In this document: piece by piece, positions 9,642-18,195 of the stretch
Numbering within the stretch: the stretch's first letter is position 1
How the letters are laid out: each line of letters opens with the position of its first letter
DNA from: Streptomyces olivaceus
Lineage (GTDB): Bacteria > Actinomycetota > Actinomycetes > Streptomycetales > Streptomycetaceae
Assembly (NCBI RefSeq): GCF_000721235.1
Contig: NZ_JOFH01000008.1
Span: 62,001 to 126,000 of the forward strand
Reading direction: 5' to 3'
Length of the DNA: 64,000 nt
Program-made: the position numbers and the translations under genes
Notes under the pieces: model-generated
Databases searched by the model: none
Told to the model about the DNA's origin: nothing
Seen by the model: only the letters and a program-made list of their open reading frames with translations

Positions 9642-9872
9642 TCAGCCGTCCTCTTCGGGGTATCGACCCGCGTCGAGGTCGGCGGTGAACCGGTCCAGGC
9701 GCTTTGCCGCACCGGCGAGATCGTGTTTGGCCGCGGCCGTAATGACCAGCAGCTTCCGGGTCAGCGCCACACGTACGCCCTCCGGGACTTGCAGTGCGCG
9801 CACTGCTGTGTGCGCTTCCTTGAGCCGGACCGCGACCGCCGCATAGAGCTCGAGTTGGCCGTCGTGTTCCAT
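9642..9872 (-). CDS. Small helical hypothetical protein
   Basis: The 76-residue frame MEHDGQLELYAAVAVRLKEA...VPEGVRVALTRKLLVITAAA...DRFTADLDAGRYPEEDG has strong third-position GC bias and a helical, amphipathic composition. Start ATG 9872 is preferred over an in-frame ATG 78 nt upstream whose extension has poor coding character. It sits alone between hupS and leuD. I do not recognise a family. Confidence 0.72.
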   Translation of the reverse strand: MEHDGQLELYAAVAVRLKEAHTAVRALQVPEGVRVALTRKLLVITAAAKHDLAGAAKRLDRFTADLDAGRYPEEDG

Positions 9873-10057
9873 GCACAGATTGTGCCATCTGGGGCGAGTT
9901 GTCGCCTGCGCAGGGGGCAACTGCCGCCTCAAACGGTCATCCGAGCACACGCGAAAGCCGGGTCCTCAGGACCCATCTACCCCTGCAACCACGCCTCTAA
10001 CGTGGGAAGTTACAAGTCGCGTCAGTAACGGACCCACGTGACCGGACCCGAAAACGG

Positions 10058-10090
10058 CCGTACCCCCGATCGGGCTGATCGGGGGTACGG
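10058..10090 (-). terminator. Terminator of leuCD
   Basis: CCGTACCCCCGATC and GATCGGGGGTACGG form a perfect 14-bp stem with a 5-nt loop, followed on the minus strand by TTTT. It lies about 70 bp after the leuD stop. Confidence 0.92.
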
Positions 10091-10159
10091 CGGGGGTGTT
10101 GGGTGGCCGAAACTCGACCTTGCGGAGTCCCCGGAGGACTCGTGGGGCTCCGCGGGGGG

Positions 10160-10753
10160 TCAGACCTGGAGGGTCTGCGGCTTGAAGGACGGGCGCTTCG
10201 ACTCGTACGCCGCGATGTCGGCCTCGTTGCGGAGGGTGATCGAGATGTCGTCCAGGCCGTTCAGCAGCCGCCAGCGGGAGTTCTCGTCCAGCTCGAAGGG
10301 GGCGGTGACGCCCTCGGCGCGGACCTCACGGGCCTCGAGATCGACCGTGATCCCGACCTGGGGGTCCCGCTCGGTGAGCTCCCACAGCGCGTCCACGACC
10401 TTCTGGTCGAGGACCACCGTGAGCAGGCCGTTCTTCAGCGAGTTGCCGCGGAAGATGTCGGCGAAGCGAGCGGAGATCACGGCCTTGAAGCCGTAGTTCT
10501 GCAGCGCCCAGACGGCGTGCTCGCGGGAGGAGCCGGTGCCGAAGTCGGGGCCGGCGACCAGGACGGTGGCGCCCTGGCGCTCGGGCCGGTTGAGCACGAA
10601 CTCCGGGTCCTTGCGCCAGGCCTCGAAGAGCCCGTCCTCGAACCCGTCCCGCGTCACCTTCTTGAGCCAGTGGGCGGGGATGATCTGGTCGGTGTCGACG
10701 TTGCTGCGGCGCAGCGGTACGGCCCGGCCGGTGTGCGTGGTGAATGCTTCCAT
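10160..10753 (-). CDS. leuD: 3-isopropylmalate dehydratase small subunit
   Basis: LeuD pairs with LeuC to isomerise 2- to 3-isopropylmalate in leucine synthesis. The 197-residue protein has [19 protein letters not shown] at the N-terminus and the swivel-domain motif [17 protein letters not shown] near residue 70, followed by [22 protein letters not shown] 10753 lies 5 nt after the leuC stop, so the two are one operon, ended by the hairpin at 10058-10090. Confidence 0.97.
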   Translation of the reverse strand: MEAFTTHTGRAVPLRRSNVDTDQIIPAHWLKKVTRDGFEDGLFEAWRKDPEFVLNRPERQGATVLVAGPDFGTGSSREHAVWALQNYGFKAVISARFADIFRGNSLKNGLLTVVLDQKVVDALWELTERDPQVGITVDLEAREVRAEGVTAPFELDENSRWRLLNGLDDISITLRNEADIAAYESKRPSFKPQTLQV

Positions 10754-10758
10754 GACTC

Positions 10759-12189
10759 TCAGACTCCAGCGGGCGCGGGGACGTCGGCGGCGGACAGGTC
10801 GGCCGGGGAGGCCAGGTGGCCCAGGACCGCCGTCGCGGCCGCGACCTGCGGCGACACCAGGTGGGTGCGGCCGCCCTTGCCCTGGCGTCCCTCGAAGTTG
10901 CGGTTGGAGGTGGAGGCGGAGCGCTCGCCCGGGGCCAGCTGGTCCGGGTTCATGCCCAGACACATAGAGCAGCCCGCGTGCCGCCACTCGGCGCCGGCCT
11001 CCTTGAAGACCACGTCCAGTCCCTCGGAGACGGCCTGCAGGCCCACCCGCGCGGAGCCGGGGACGACCAGCATGCGCACGCCGTCGGCGACCTTGCGGCT
11101 CCGTACGATCTCGGCGGCGGCGCGCAGGTCCTCGATGCGGCCGTTGGTGCAGGAACCCACGAAGACGGTGTCCACCTTGATGGAGCGCAACGGCTGACCG
11201 GCCTCCAACCCCATGTACTCCAGGGCCTTCTCGGCGGCGAAGCGCTCCGAGGCGTCGTCGTAGGAGGCCGGGTCGGGGACGGCGGTGGAAAGCGGCGCGC
11301 CCTGGCCCGGGTTGGTGCCCCAGGTGACGAACGGTGCCAGCTCGGCGGCCTCGACGACCACCTCGGCGTCGAACTCCGCGTCGTCGTCCGAGCGCAGCGT
11401 CTTCCAGTACTCGACCGCCGCGTCCCAGTCGGCGCCCTCGGGGGCGTGCGCACGGCCCTGGAGGTAGGCGAAGGTGGTCGCGTCGGGGGCGATCATGCCC
11501 GCGCGGGCGCCGGCCTCGATCGACATGTTGCAGATGGTCATGCGGGCCTCCATCGAGAGCTTCTCGATGGCCTCGCCGCGGTACTCCAGGACGTAGCCCT
11601 GGCCGCCGCCCGTACCGATCTTCGCGATGATCGCCAGGATCAGGTCCTTGGCCGTGACGCCGTCGGGCAGTTCGCCGTTGACGGTGATCGCCATGGTCTT
11701 CGGGCGGGCCATGGGCAGCGTCTGGGTGGCCAGCACGTGCTCGACCTGGGAGGTGCCGATGCCGAACGCCAGCGCGCCGAAGGCACCGTGCGTGGAGGTG
11801 TGCGAGTCGCCGCAGACCACGGTGGTGCCGGGCTGGGTCAGGCCGAGCTGCGGACCGACGACGTGCACGACGCCCTGCTCCACGTCGCCCAGCGGGTGCA
11901 GCCGGACGCCGAACTCCGCGCAGTTCTTCCGCAGCGTCTCCAGCTGGGCCCGGGAGACCGGGTCGGCGATGGGCTTGTCGATGTCGAGCGTCGGGGTGTT
12001 GTGGTCCTCGGTGGCGATGGTCAGGTCGAGCCGGCGCACCGGCCGGCCGCTCTTGCGGAGGCCGTCGAAGGCCTGCGGGCTGGTCACCTCGTGCAGCAGG
12101 TGCAGATCGATGAAGAGGAGGTCGGGCTCGCCCTCGGCGCGCCGGACGACATGGTCGTCCCAGACCTTCTCCGCGAGTGTCCTACCCAT
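10759..12189 (-). CDS. leuC: 3-isopropylmalate dehydratase large subunit
   Basis: The 476-residue protein starts [20 protein letters not shown]. It has the aconitase-type sequence [22 protein letters not shown] and the [4Fe-4S] cysteines: [14 protein letters not shown] near residue 345 and [14 protein letters not shown] near residue 410. ATG 12189 is chosen from the conserved N-terminus; the frame is open far upstream only by lack of stops. It heads the leuCD operon, divergent from ndgR across about 200 bp. That gap holds a palindromic candidate operator but no leader peptide or terminator, unlike ilvB. Confidence 0.97.
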   Translation of the reverse strand: MGRTLAEKVWDDHVVRRAEGEPDLLFIDLHLLHEVTSPQAFDGLRKSGRPVRRLDLTIATEDHNTPTLDIDKPIADPVSRAQLETLRKNCAEFGVRLHPLGDVEQGVVHVVGPQLGLTQPGTTVVCGDSHTSTHGAFGALAFGIGTSQVEHVLATQTLPMARPKTMAITVNGELPDGVTAKDLILAIIAKIGTGGGQGYVLEYRGEAIEKLSMEARMTICNMSIEAGARAGMIAPDATTFAYLQGRAHAPEGADWDAAVEYWKTLRSDDDAEFDAEVVVEAAELAPFVTWGTNPGQGAPLSTAVPDPASYDDASERFAAEKALEYMGLEAGQPLRSIKVDTVFVGSCTNGRIEDLRAAAEIVRSRKVADGVRMLVVPGSARVGLQAVSEGLDVVFKEAGAEWRHAGCSMCLGMNPDQLAPGERSASTSNRNFEGRQGKGGRTHLVSPQVAAATAVLGHLASPADLSAADVPAPAGV

Positions 12190-12356
12190 CGCTTTCCCTC
12201 CGGCCGGCGACGAAGCACCGACCCAACTAGAGATCTTGGGGAAGCGGTGCCCGCACCCCTGTGATTCCGGGCAACCGCCACCAGGCCCTTTCGTCACGGG
12301 CCGGTTGTGACTTGGTGCCTTCCAGAGTGGCGCGTTCCACGGGAAATTGAACTTGC

Positions 12357-12373
12357 GTTTCACAGAGTGAGAC
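12357..12373. promoter_or_regulatory. Candidate NdgR operator between leuC and ndgR
   Basis: GTTTCAC-AGA-GTGAGAC is an inverted repeat with 7-bp arms and one mismatch, 15 bp before the ndgR start and in the shared leuC promoter region. NdgR-like IclR proteins are known to bind upstream of leuCD; assigning this exact site is inference. Confidence 0.5.
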
Positions 12374-12387
12374 GGGAGTATCGTTTC

Positions 12388-13104
12388 ATGGACAACAGTA
12401 GCGGCGTCGGCGTTCTGGACAAGGCGGCCCTCGTCCTGAGCGCTCTGGAGTCCGGCCCGGCCACCCTCGCGGGGTTGGTCGCTGCGACCGGACTGGCACG
12501 ACCCACGGCCCACCGCCTGGCCGTGGCGCTGGAGCACCACCGTATGGTGGCGCGCGACATGCAGGGCCGTTTCATCCTCGGCCCGCGCCTGGCCGAGCTG
12601 GCGGCCGCGGCCGGCGAGGACCGGCTGCTCGCCACGGCGGGCCCGGTGCTCACCCACCTCCGCGACATCACGGGTGAGAGCGCCCAGCTCTACCGCCGCC
12701 AGGGCGACATGCGCATCTGCGTCGCCGCGGCGGAGCGTCTGTCGGGCCTGCGGGACACGGTCCCGGTCGGCTCCACCCTCACCATGAAGGCCGGGTCCTC
12801 GGCGCAGATCCTCATGGCCTGGGAGGAGCCCGAGCGCCTGCACCGCGGCCTCCAGGGCGCCCGCTTCACGGCGACGGCCCTGTCCGGCGTGCGGCGCCGC
12901 GGCTGGGCCCAGTCCATCGGCGAGCGCGAGCCCGGCGTCGCGTCCGTCTCCGCGCCGGTGCGCGGCCCGTCCAACCGCGTGGTGGCCGCGGTGTCCGTCT
13001 CCGGCCCCATCGAGCGCCTCACCCGCCACCCCGGCCGGATGCACGCGCAGGCGATCATCGACGCCGCGGGCCGGCTCTCCGAGGCGCTGCGCCGCACCGG
13101 CTGA
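12388..13104 (+). CDS. ndgR: IclR-family regulator NdgR
   Basis: The 238-residue protein has an N-terminal winged helix ([38 protein letters not shown]) and a C-terminal IclR effector domain ([50 protein letters not shown]). Position directly divergent from leuCD identifies it as NdgR, a regulator of leucine and other amino-acid genes and of antibiotic production in Streptomyces (established knowledge). ATG 12388 has GGGAG about 9 nt upstream. Confidence 0.93.
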   Translation: MDNSSGVGVLDKAALVLSALESGPATLAGLVAATGLARPTAHRLAVALEHHRMVARDMQGRFILGPRLAELAAAAGEDRLLATAGPVLTHLRDITGESAQLYRRQGDMRICVAAAERLSGLRDTVPVGSTLTMKAGSSAQILMAWEEPERLHRGLQGARFTATALSGVRRRGWAQSIGEREPGVASVSAPVRGPSNRVVAAVSVSGPIERLTRHPGRMHAQAIIDAAGRLSEALRRTG

Positions 13105-13124
13105 CTCCCTCGCGTACGAGACCG

Positions 13125-13152
13125 GGGCCCGCCTCAACGCCGCGGCGGGCCC
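13125..13152 (+). terminator. Terminator after ndgR
   Basis: GGGCCCGCC and GGCGGGCCC form a 9-bp perfect stem with a 10-nt loop, 20 bp after the ndgR stop; no T run. Confidence 0.7.
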
Positions 13153-13196
13153 TGCTCCGTTTCCGGGGACGCGACGGCACTCACGGCACGAACGCC

Positions 13197-13230
13197 GAAG
13201 GGGGCTCCCGCCTCAGCGGAAGCCCCCTTC
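13197..13230 (-). terminator. Terminator of the tRNA cluster
   Basis: GAAGGGGGCT and AGCCCCCTTC form a 10-bp perfect stem, lying 8 nt beyond the 3' end of the last tRNA-Glu. Confidence 0.75.
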
Positions 13231-13238
13231 GTACTCTG

Positions 13239-13311
13239 TACCCCCGACCGGATTCGAACCGGCGCTACCGCCTTGAGAGGGCGGCGTGCTAGGCCGCTAC
13301 ACAACGGGGGC
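13239..13311 (-). tRNA. tRNA-Glu (CTC)
   Basis: A 73-nt cloverleaf: acceptor GCCCCCG/CGGGGGT, T-arm GGTTCGAATCC, anticodon stem CCGCC/GGCGG with loop CTCTCAA, hence anticodon CTC. CCA is not encoded. Last gene of a five-tRNA leftward cluster. Confidence 0.96.
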
Positions 13312-13355
13312 GTGGATCATGCGGGCGTTCTGTCTTGCTCCGCCGCAGATCCGAG

Positions 13356-13427
13356 CTGGTCTACCAGGACTCGAACCTAGACTAACTGAACCAGAATCAG
13401 TCGTGCTGCCAATTACACCATAGACCA
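13356..13427 (-). tRNA. tRNA-Gln (CTG)
   Basis: A 72-nt tRNA with acceptor TGGTCTA/TAGACCA, T-arm GGTTCGAGTCC, anticodon stem ACTGA/TCAGT and loop TTCTGGT (anticodon CTG). CCA not encoded. Confidence 0.95.
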
Positions 13428-13447
13428 ATGTGGTTTAGACCAGTTCG

Positions 13448-13520
13448 TACCCCCGACCGGATTCGAACCGGCGCTACCGCCTTGAGAGGGCGGCGTGCTA
13501 GGCCGCTACACAACGGGGGC
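13448..13520 (-). tRNA. tRNA-Glu (CTC)
   Basis: Identical in sequence to the tRNA-Glu at 13239-13311 (73 nt, anticodon CTC). Confidence 0.96.
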
Positions 13521-13582
13521 CCTAGCGATCCTGCATCAGCGACGGCGGGAGCTACCCTGACCGTCCCCGCGGGAAGGATCTG

Positions 13583-13655
13583 TACCCCCGACCGGATTCG
13601 AACCGGCGCTACCGCCTTGAGAGGGCGGCGTGCTAGGCCGCTACACAACGGGGGC
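13583..13655 (-). tRNA. tRNA-Glu (CTC)
   Basis: Third identical copy of the 73-nt tRNA-Glu (anticodon CTC). Confidence 0.96.
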
Positions 13656-13694
13656 CTTGCGGATGATCTCCGCGATGCAGATGAGCTCTGCGAG

Positions 13695-13766
13695 CTGGCC
13701 TACCAGGACTCGAACCTAGACTAACGGAACCAGAAACCGTCGTGCTGCCAATTACACCATAGGCCA
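13695..13766 (-). tRNA. tRNA-Gln (CTG)
   Basis: A 72-nt tRNA-Gln like that at 13356, but with acceptor TGGCCTA/TAGGCCA and a different anticodon stem (ACGG/CCGT, with an apparent U-U next to the loop). Anticodon CTG. First gene of the cluster. Confidence 0.94.
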
Positions 13767-13857
13767 CTGAGACGCAACCCCCGGAGAGATCTTGCCTTAG
13801 CGTGCGCCTCCGGATCTCCGGCCTTTCGGCCCGCTCTCCGGCGGCGCAGGAAGAACA

Positions 13858-14592
13858 TTACCCGAAGGTGGACGGGGCTCCAAAACGGGTATCGGCGCCG
13901 AGGAGCGCGGGAAGTTCGGCGAGCGAGGCGATGCGCCGAGGCCCGGCCGGCGGGTCGACGGCCGCGTAGACGCCGCCCCGGTCGATCCACACGGAGAGCA
14001 GTCCGGCGTCGTGGGCGCCGCGCCCGTCGATCTCCGGATGGTCGCCGACGTAGGCGACCTCGGACGAGGCGAGGCCGAGGGCGTCGCAGGCGGCGGCGAA
14101 GGCCCCGGCCTCGGGCTTGGAGACGCCCAGCTCGGCGGCGCACAGGATGGCCTCGAAGCGGTCGTGCACCCCGAGTACGCGCAGCTTGCGGTCCTGGACG
14201 GTGAGGCTGGAGTTGGAGAGCACGGCGTGCCGGTGGCTGTCGGCGAGGGCGTCGAGGACCGGCAGGACGTCCGGGAAGAGGGACCAGGCGGACTCGTAGT
14301 GCGTGACGTACCGCTGGAACCAGTCGTCGGCCTCGGCGTCCGTCAGCTCCGGCCGGCCCAGGAAGACCCGGACGCGGTCGCGCCGCTGCGTGACGAAGTC
14401 CACCTCGCCCGCCGCGAACCGCGCCCACTGGCGGTCGGTGGTCTCCCGCCACCGCACGAGCGCCTCCTCTGCCGACCCGTACCCGGCGAGCAGTCCCTCG
14501 GCGACCAGGTGGGCGTGCATGCCCTCGCGGTCGGCGGTGGTGTAGTCGAAGAGCGTGTCGTCGACGTCCCAGACCACGGCTTTGATCGGCAT
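13858..14592 (-). CDS. HAD-superfamily hydrolase
   Basis: The 244-residue protein has all four HAD motifs: WDVDDTLFDY (nucleophile Asp), VLSNSSLT, the Lys of GVSKPEAGAF, and VGDHPEIDGRGAHDAG. An alpha-helical cap (about residues 20-95) makes it a subfamily IA phosphatase or haloacid-dehalogenase-like enzyme. Substrate cannot be told from sequence. It lies 10 bp after the AraC-type regulator on the same strand and may be co-transcribed with it. Confidence 0.9.
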   Translation of the reverse strand: MPIKAVVWDVDDTLFDYTTADREGMHAHLVAEGLLAGYGSAEEALVRWRETTDRQWARFAAGEVDFVTQRRDRVRVFLGRPELTDAEADDWFQRYVTHYESAWSLFPDVLPVLDALADSHRHAVLSNSSLTVQDRKLRVLGVHDRFEAILCAAELGVSKPEAGAFAAACDALGLASSEVAYVGDHPEIDGRGAHDAGLLSVWIDRGGVYAAVDPPAGPRRIASLAELPALLGADTRFGAPSTFG

Positions 14593-14601
14593 ACGGCCAG
14601 C

Positions 14602-15573
14602 TTAGGCCCCTGCCCGGGGGACGGCTGGGGTTCCCTCCCTCTGGCCCTCCGCGGACGCGGTGCGCTCGACCGCCTGTGCGCGGTAGCGCCCGGGGGTGAC
14701 GCCGAACTCCCTGACGAAGGCGTGCGAGAGGGCGTACGGGCTGCCGTACCCGCAGCGGCCGGCGATGGCGGCCAGCGTCTCCCCCGTGTCCCGGAGCAGG
14801 GTGGCGGCCACGGTCACCCGCCACCAGGTGAGGTACGCCATCGGCGGGCGCCCGACCCTGGAGACGAACCGGCGGGTCAGCGTGGCGCGGGAGACGCCCG
14901 CCTCCGCGGCCAGGCGGTCCAGGGTCCACCGGCCCGCCGGGTCGCCGTGCACGGCCCGCAGCGCGGCGGCCGTCACCGGGTCGCCCAGGGCGCCGGGCCA
15001 CGTTCCGCACGTGCTCTCGCTCATCCAGGAGCGGAGCATGTAGACGAGGAGGAGGTCGATCAGGCTCGGGAGCGCGATGCAGGAACCGGACCGGGTGGTG
15101 TCCAGTTCCCCGGCGAGCAGGTCGATCGCGGCGCGCAGTTCGGGGTGGCCGCCCACCCGTCTCGGCAGGTGGACGACCTCGGGCAGTTCCGTCATGAGCG
15201 GGTGCATACGGCTGGAGTCGAGCCGGTACTTGCCGCAGAGCAGCTCCGTGTCGTCGGGACCGGACCACGCGCGCCGGTCGGTCTCCCGCTGCCACCGCTC
15301 GTACGGGGTGGCGGTCCTGGCGGCCGCCGCGTCGAGGGGGGAACCGGCGACGACGAGGCCGGTGCCGTGGGGAAGCAGCGCCGCGTCTCCCGCGGTGAGG
15401 GCGGCCGGAACACCGCTGTCCGTCAGGAGCCAGCAGGCGCCTTTGAGCACGATGCCGAAGCCGGCGCCGTCGTAGGGGTCGAGCCGGACCCGCCAGCTCC
15501 CGCCCGCCCGTACCCGCTGGGCCAGCGGACGGCCCAGCTGCACGGCGGATATCGCGTCGCTCACCACGTCCAT
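14602..15573 (-). CDS. AraC-family regulator with cupin-type N-terminal domain
   Basis: The 323-residue protein (from ATG 15573, MDVVSDAISAVQLGRPLA) has an N-terminal cupin/AraC-binding domain (GFGIVLKGACWLL, ALLPHGTGLVV) and a C-terminal double helix-turn-helix (LAAEAGVSRATLTRRFVSR, AGRCGYGSPYALSHAFVREF, GVTPGRYR). A longer reading frame upstream would run into the promoter of the divergent hydrolase, so it was not used. It probably regulates that hydrolase, 100 bp away. Confidence 0.88.
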   Translation of the reverse strand: MDVVSDAISAVQLGRPLAQRVRAGGSWRVRLDPYDGAGFGIVLKGACWLLTDSGVPAALTAGDAALLPHGTGLVVAGSPLDAAAARTATPYERWQRETDRRAWSGPDDTELLCGKYRLDSSRMHPLMTELPEVVHLPRRVGGHPELRAAIDLLAGELDTTRSGSCIALPSLIDLLLVYMLRSWMSESTCGTWPGALGDPVTAAALRAVHGDPAGRWTLDRLAAEAGVSRATLTRRFVSRVGRPPMAYLTWWRVTVAATLLRDTGETLAAIAGRCGYGSPYALSHAFVREFGVTPGRYRAQAVERTASAEGQREGTPAVPRAGA

Positions 15574-15674
15574 GCGGCCGAGAGTATCCGCCGCGTCATG
15601 TGTGAGGCGTTCGCGTATCTTCCTGCGCCGATCACGCATCGAACCACTCTCCCCCTGTTCGTAGCGTCGCAGGC

Positions 15675-16601
15675 ATGACGAACGTGAACGAGACCGCGCA
15701 GCGCATGGTGCTGGGGGACGTCGAGGTGATCCGGGTGCGCGAGTGGCACGAGCCGTTCCTGCCGGCCGCCGATTTCCTGCCCGAGGTCAGCGACGCCGCG
15801 TGGAAGGCCAACGAGGACCGGCTGGCGCCGGAGCACTGGGATCCGGGCAGCGGCAGGACGGTGATCGCGCTGCAGTCCTGGGTCCTGCGCAGCGGCGGTC
15901 TGACCGTGCTGGTGGACACCGGCGCGGGCAGCGAGCGCGAACGGCCGGGCATGGAACCGTACTTCCACCGGCGCCGCAGCGACTTCCTGGACCGCCTGGC
16001 GGAGGCCGGCGTCCGTCCGGAGGACGTGGACATCGTCGTCAACACCCATTTGCACGTCGACCACGTCGGCTGGAACACCACCGCCGCCGACGGACAGTGG
16101 GTCCCGACGTTTCCCCACGCCCAGTACCTCGTTCCGGCGGCCGACGACGCCCACTACGGTCCGGACAACGTCTCCGGGCGCGGCCTGCAGCCGGTCGACC
16201 GGCTGATCTACGAGGACAGTGTCGCGCCCGTCCACCGGGCCGGGCAGGTCGTGCTGTGGGACGGCTTCCACCGCATCGACGACCACCTCACGCTGGAGTC
16301 CGCGCCCGGTCACACACCCGGTGCGTCCGTCCTTCGCCTCGCCTCCGGGAGCGATCGGGCGGTCTTCGCCGGGGACGTCCTGCACAGCCCGGTGCAGATC
16401 CTCGAACCGTGCTGCAACAGCGGTTCGTGCCTCGATCCGCGCCGGGCCGCGGCGAGTCGGCTGCGGGTGCTGGAGCGGGCTGCCGACGAACGGGAACTCC
16501 TCGTCCCCGCGCACTTCGGTGGCACGGGCGCCGTGGAAGTGCGCCGGGAGGCCGGCGGTTTCGCCCTCGGCCCGTGGGCGGCGTTCGGCCCGCGGGGCTG
16601 A
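15675..16601 (+). CDS. Metallo-beta-lactamase-fold hydrolase
   Basis: The 308-residue protein carries the di-zinc motif THLHVDHVGW near residue 120, APGHTPGASV near 215, FAGDVLHSP with the bridging Asp, and PAHFGG near the C-terminus. No signal peptide is visible, so it is cytoplasmic. The pattern resembles the AHL-lactonase/AttM-like branch, but the substrate is unknown. It is divergent from an AraC regulator, the likely controller. Start ATG 15675 fits the intergenic spacing. Confidence 0.87.
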   Translation: MTNVNETAQRMVLGDVEVIRVREWHEPFLPAADFLPEVSDAAWKANEDRLAPEHWDPGSGRTVIALQSWVLRSGGLTVLVDTGAGSERERPGMEPYFHRRRSDFLDRLAEAGVRPEDVDIVVNTHLHVDHVGWNTTAADGQWVPTFPHAQYLVPAADDAHYGPDNVSGRGLQPVDRLIYEDSVAPVHRAGQVVLWDGFHRIDDHLTLESAPGHTPGASVLRLASGSDRAVFAGDVLHSPVQILEPCCNSGSCLDPRRAAASRLRVLERAADERELLVPAHFGGTGAVEVRREAGGFALGPWAAFGPRG

Positions 16602-16660
16602 CGTGCCCGGCGTGCTCCGGACCGAGGCGTGGGCCAGGACCGTGTTCGCCGTCTGACGCC

Positions 16661-16700
16661 GCGAAGGGCGGCACCCGGAGGTCCGGGTGCCGCCCTTCGC
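16661..16700. terminator. Strong bidirectional terminator before gltX end
   Basis: GCGAAGGGCGGCACCCGGA and its exact reverse complement form a 19-bp inverted repeat separated by 2 nt, between the convergent hydrolase gene and gltX. Confidence 0.9.
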
Positions 16701-16710
16701 GCGTCGGGGT

Positions 16711-18195
16711 CTACGCCGCGAGCTTCGCCAGTGCCGCGTCGATGCGGGTCAGCGCCTTCTCCTTGCCCAGGATTTGCAGGGACTCGAAGAGCGGCAGACC
16801 GATGGTGCGGCCGGTGACGGCGACGCGGACCGGGGCCTGGGCCTTGCCGAGCTTGAGGCCGTGGGCCTCGCCGGCGGCCAGGACGGCCTCCTTGAGGGAC
16901 TCGGGGGACGTCCAGTCGGCGGCGTCCAGCTTCTCGCGGGCCGTACGAAGGAGCGCGTCGGAGCCCTCCTTCATCGCCTTCGCCCAGCTCGCCTCGTCGG
17001 AGACCGGCTCCGCCAGGAACAGGAAGTCGACGTTGTCGGTGATCTCGGAGAGGACCTTCAGCCGGGTCTGCGCGTGCGGCGCGATCGCCTGCCACTTGGC
17101 CTCGTCGAAGTCCTCCGGCGCCCAGGGTGCGACGGGGGCCTTCAGCCACGGACGGCAGCGCTCGGTGAAGTCCTTGGTCTCCAGGAGACGGATGTGGTCG
17201 GCGTTGATCGCCTCGCACTTCTTGAGGTCGAAGCGCGCCGGGTTGGGCTGCACGTCGGAGACGTCGAAGGCGTCGACCATCTCGTCGATCGTGAAGATGT
17301 CCTGGTCGGCGGAGAGGGACCAGCCGAGCAGGGAGAGGTAGTTGAGCAGGCCCTCGGGGAGGAAGCCGCGCTCGCGGTAGAGGTTCAGGCTCGACTGCGG
17401 GTCGCGCTTGGAGAGCTTCTTGTTGCCCTCGCCCATGACGTACGGCAGGTGGCCGAAGGCGGGGATCTCCTTGGCGACGCCCAGCTCGGCCAGCGCCTTG
17501 TACAGGGCGATCTGGCGCGGGGTGGAGGAGAGCAGGTCCTCGCCGCGCAGGACGTGGGTGATCTCCATCAGGGCGTCGTCGACCGGGTTGACGAGCGTGT
17601 AGAGGGGGGCGCCGTTGGCGCGGACGATGCCGTAGTCCGGGACGTTCTCCGGGAGGTAGGTGATCTCGCCGCGGACCAGGTCCGTGAAGGTGATCGCCTC
17701 GTCGGGCATCCGGAAGCGGACGATGGGCTCGCGGCCCTGGGACACGTACTCCTCGACCTGCGCCGCGCTCAGGTCGCGGCAGTGGCCGTCGTAGCCGGAG
17801 GGCTTGCCGGCGGCGCGGGCGGCCTCGCGGCGGGTGTCCAGCTCCTCCTGCGAGCAGTAGCAGCGGTAGGCGTGGCCGGCGTCGAGGAGCTTCTGAGCGA
17901 CGTCCTTGTAGATGTCCATGCGCTGCGACTGGCGGTACGGCGCGTGCGGGCCGCCGACCTCGGGGCCCTCGTCCCAGTCGAAGCCCAGCCAGCGCATCGA
18001 GTCGAGGAGCTGCTCGTACGACTCCTCGGAGTCGCGGGCCGCGTCGGTGTCCTCGATGCGGAAGACCAGCGTGCCCTGGTGGTGGCGCGCGAAGGCCCAG
18101 TTGAACAGGGCGGTGCGGACCAGGCCCACGTGGGGGTTGCCGGTGGGGGACGGACAGAAACGGACGCGTACGGGGGAGCCGGATGCGCTAGCCAC
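16711..18195 (-). CDS. gltX: Glutamyl-tRNA synthetase (non-discriminating type expected)
   Basis: A class I synthetase of 494 residues with the HIGH-type motif FCPSPTGNPHVGLVRTALFN, the KMSKS-type KLSKRDPQSSL near residue 255, and a C-terminal anticodon-binding domain. Streptomyces lack a glutaminyl-tRNA synthetase and charge tRNA-Gln with Glu before amidation, so this enzyme probably serves both tRNA types (family knowledge). Start GTG 18195 has AAGG 9 nt upstream; a TTG at 18204 has no usable ribosome site. It overlaps the upstream FAH-family gene by 8 nt. Confidence 0.96.
   Translation of the reverse strand: MASASGSPVRVRFCPSPTGNPHVGLVRTALFNWAFARHHQGTLVFRIEDTDAARDSEESYEQLLDSMRWLGFDWDEGPEVGGPHAPYRQSQRMDIYKDVAQKLLDAGHAYRCYCSQEELDTRREAARAAGKPSGYDGHCRDLSAAQVEEYVSQGREPIVRFRMPDEAITFTDLVRGEITYLPENVPDYGIVRANGAPLYTLVNPVDDALMEITHVLRGEDLLSSTPRQIALYKALAELGVAKEIPAFGHLPYVMGEGNKKLSKRDPQSSLNLYRERGFLPEGLLNYLSLLGWSLSADQDIFTIDEMVDAFDVSDVQPNPARFDLKKCEAINADHIRLLETKDFTERCRPWLKAPVAPWAPEDFDEAKWQAIAPHAQTRLKVLSEITDNVDFLFLAEPVSDEASWAKAMKEGSDALLRTAREKLDAADWTSPESLKEAVLAAGEAHGLKLGKAQAPVRVAVTGRTIGLPLFESLQILGKEKALTRIDAALAKLAA

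Noticed and set aside
13239..13766. Regularly spaced near-identical repeats resembling a CRISPR-like array
   Set aside because: Each repeat folds as a complete tRNA-Glu or tRNA-Gln with a correct anticodon; the spacers are ordinary intergenic DNA.
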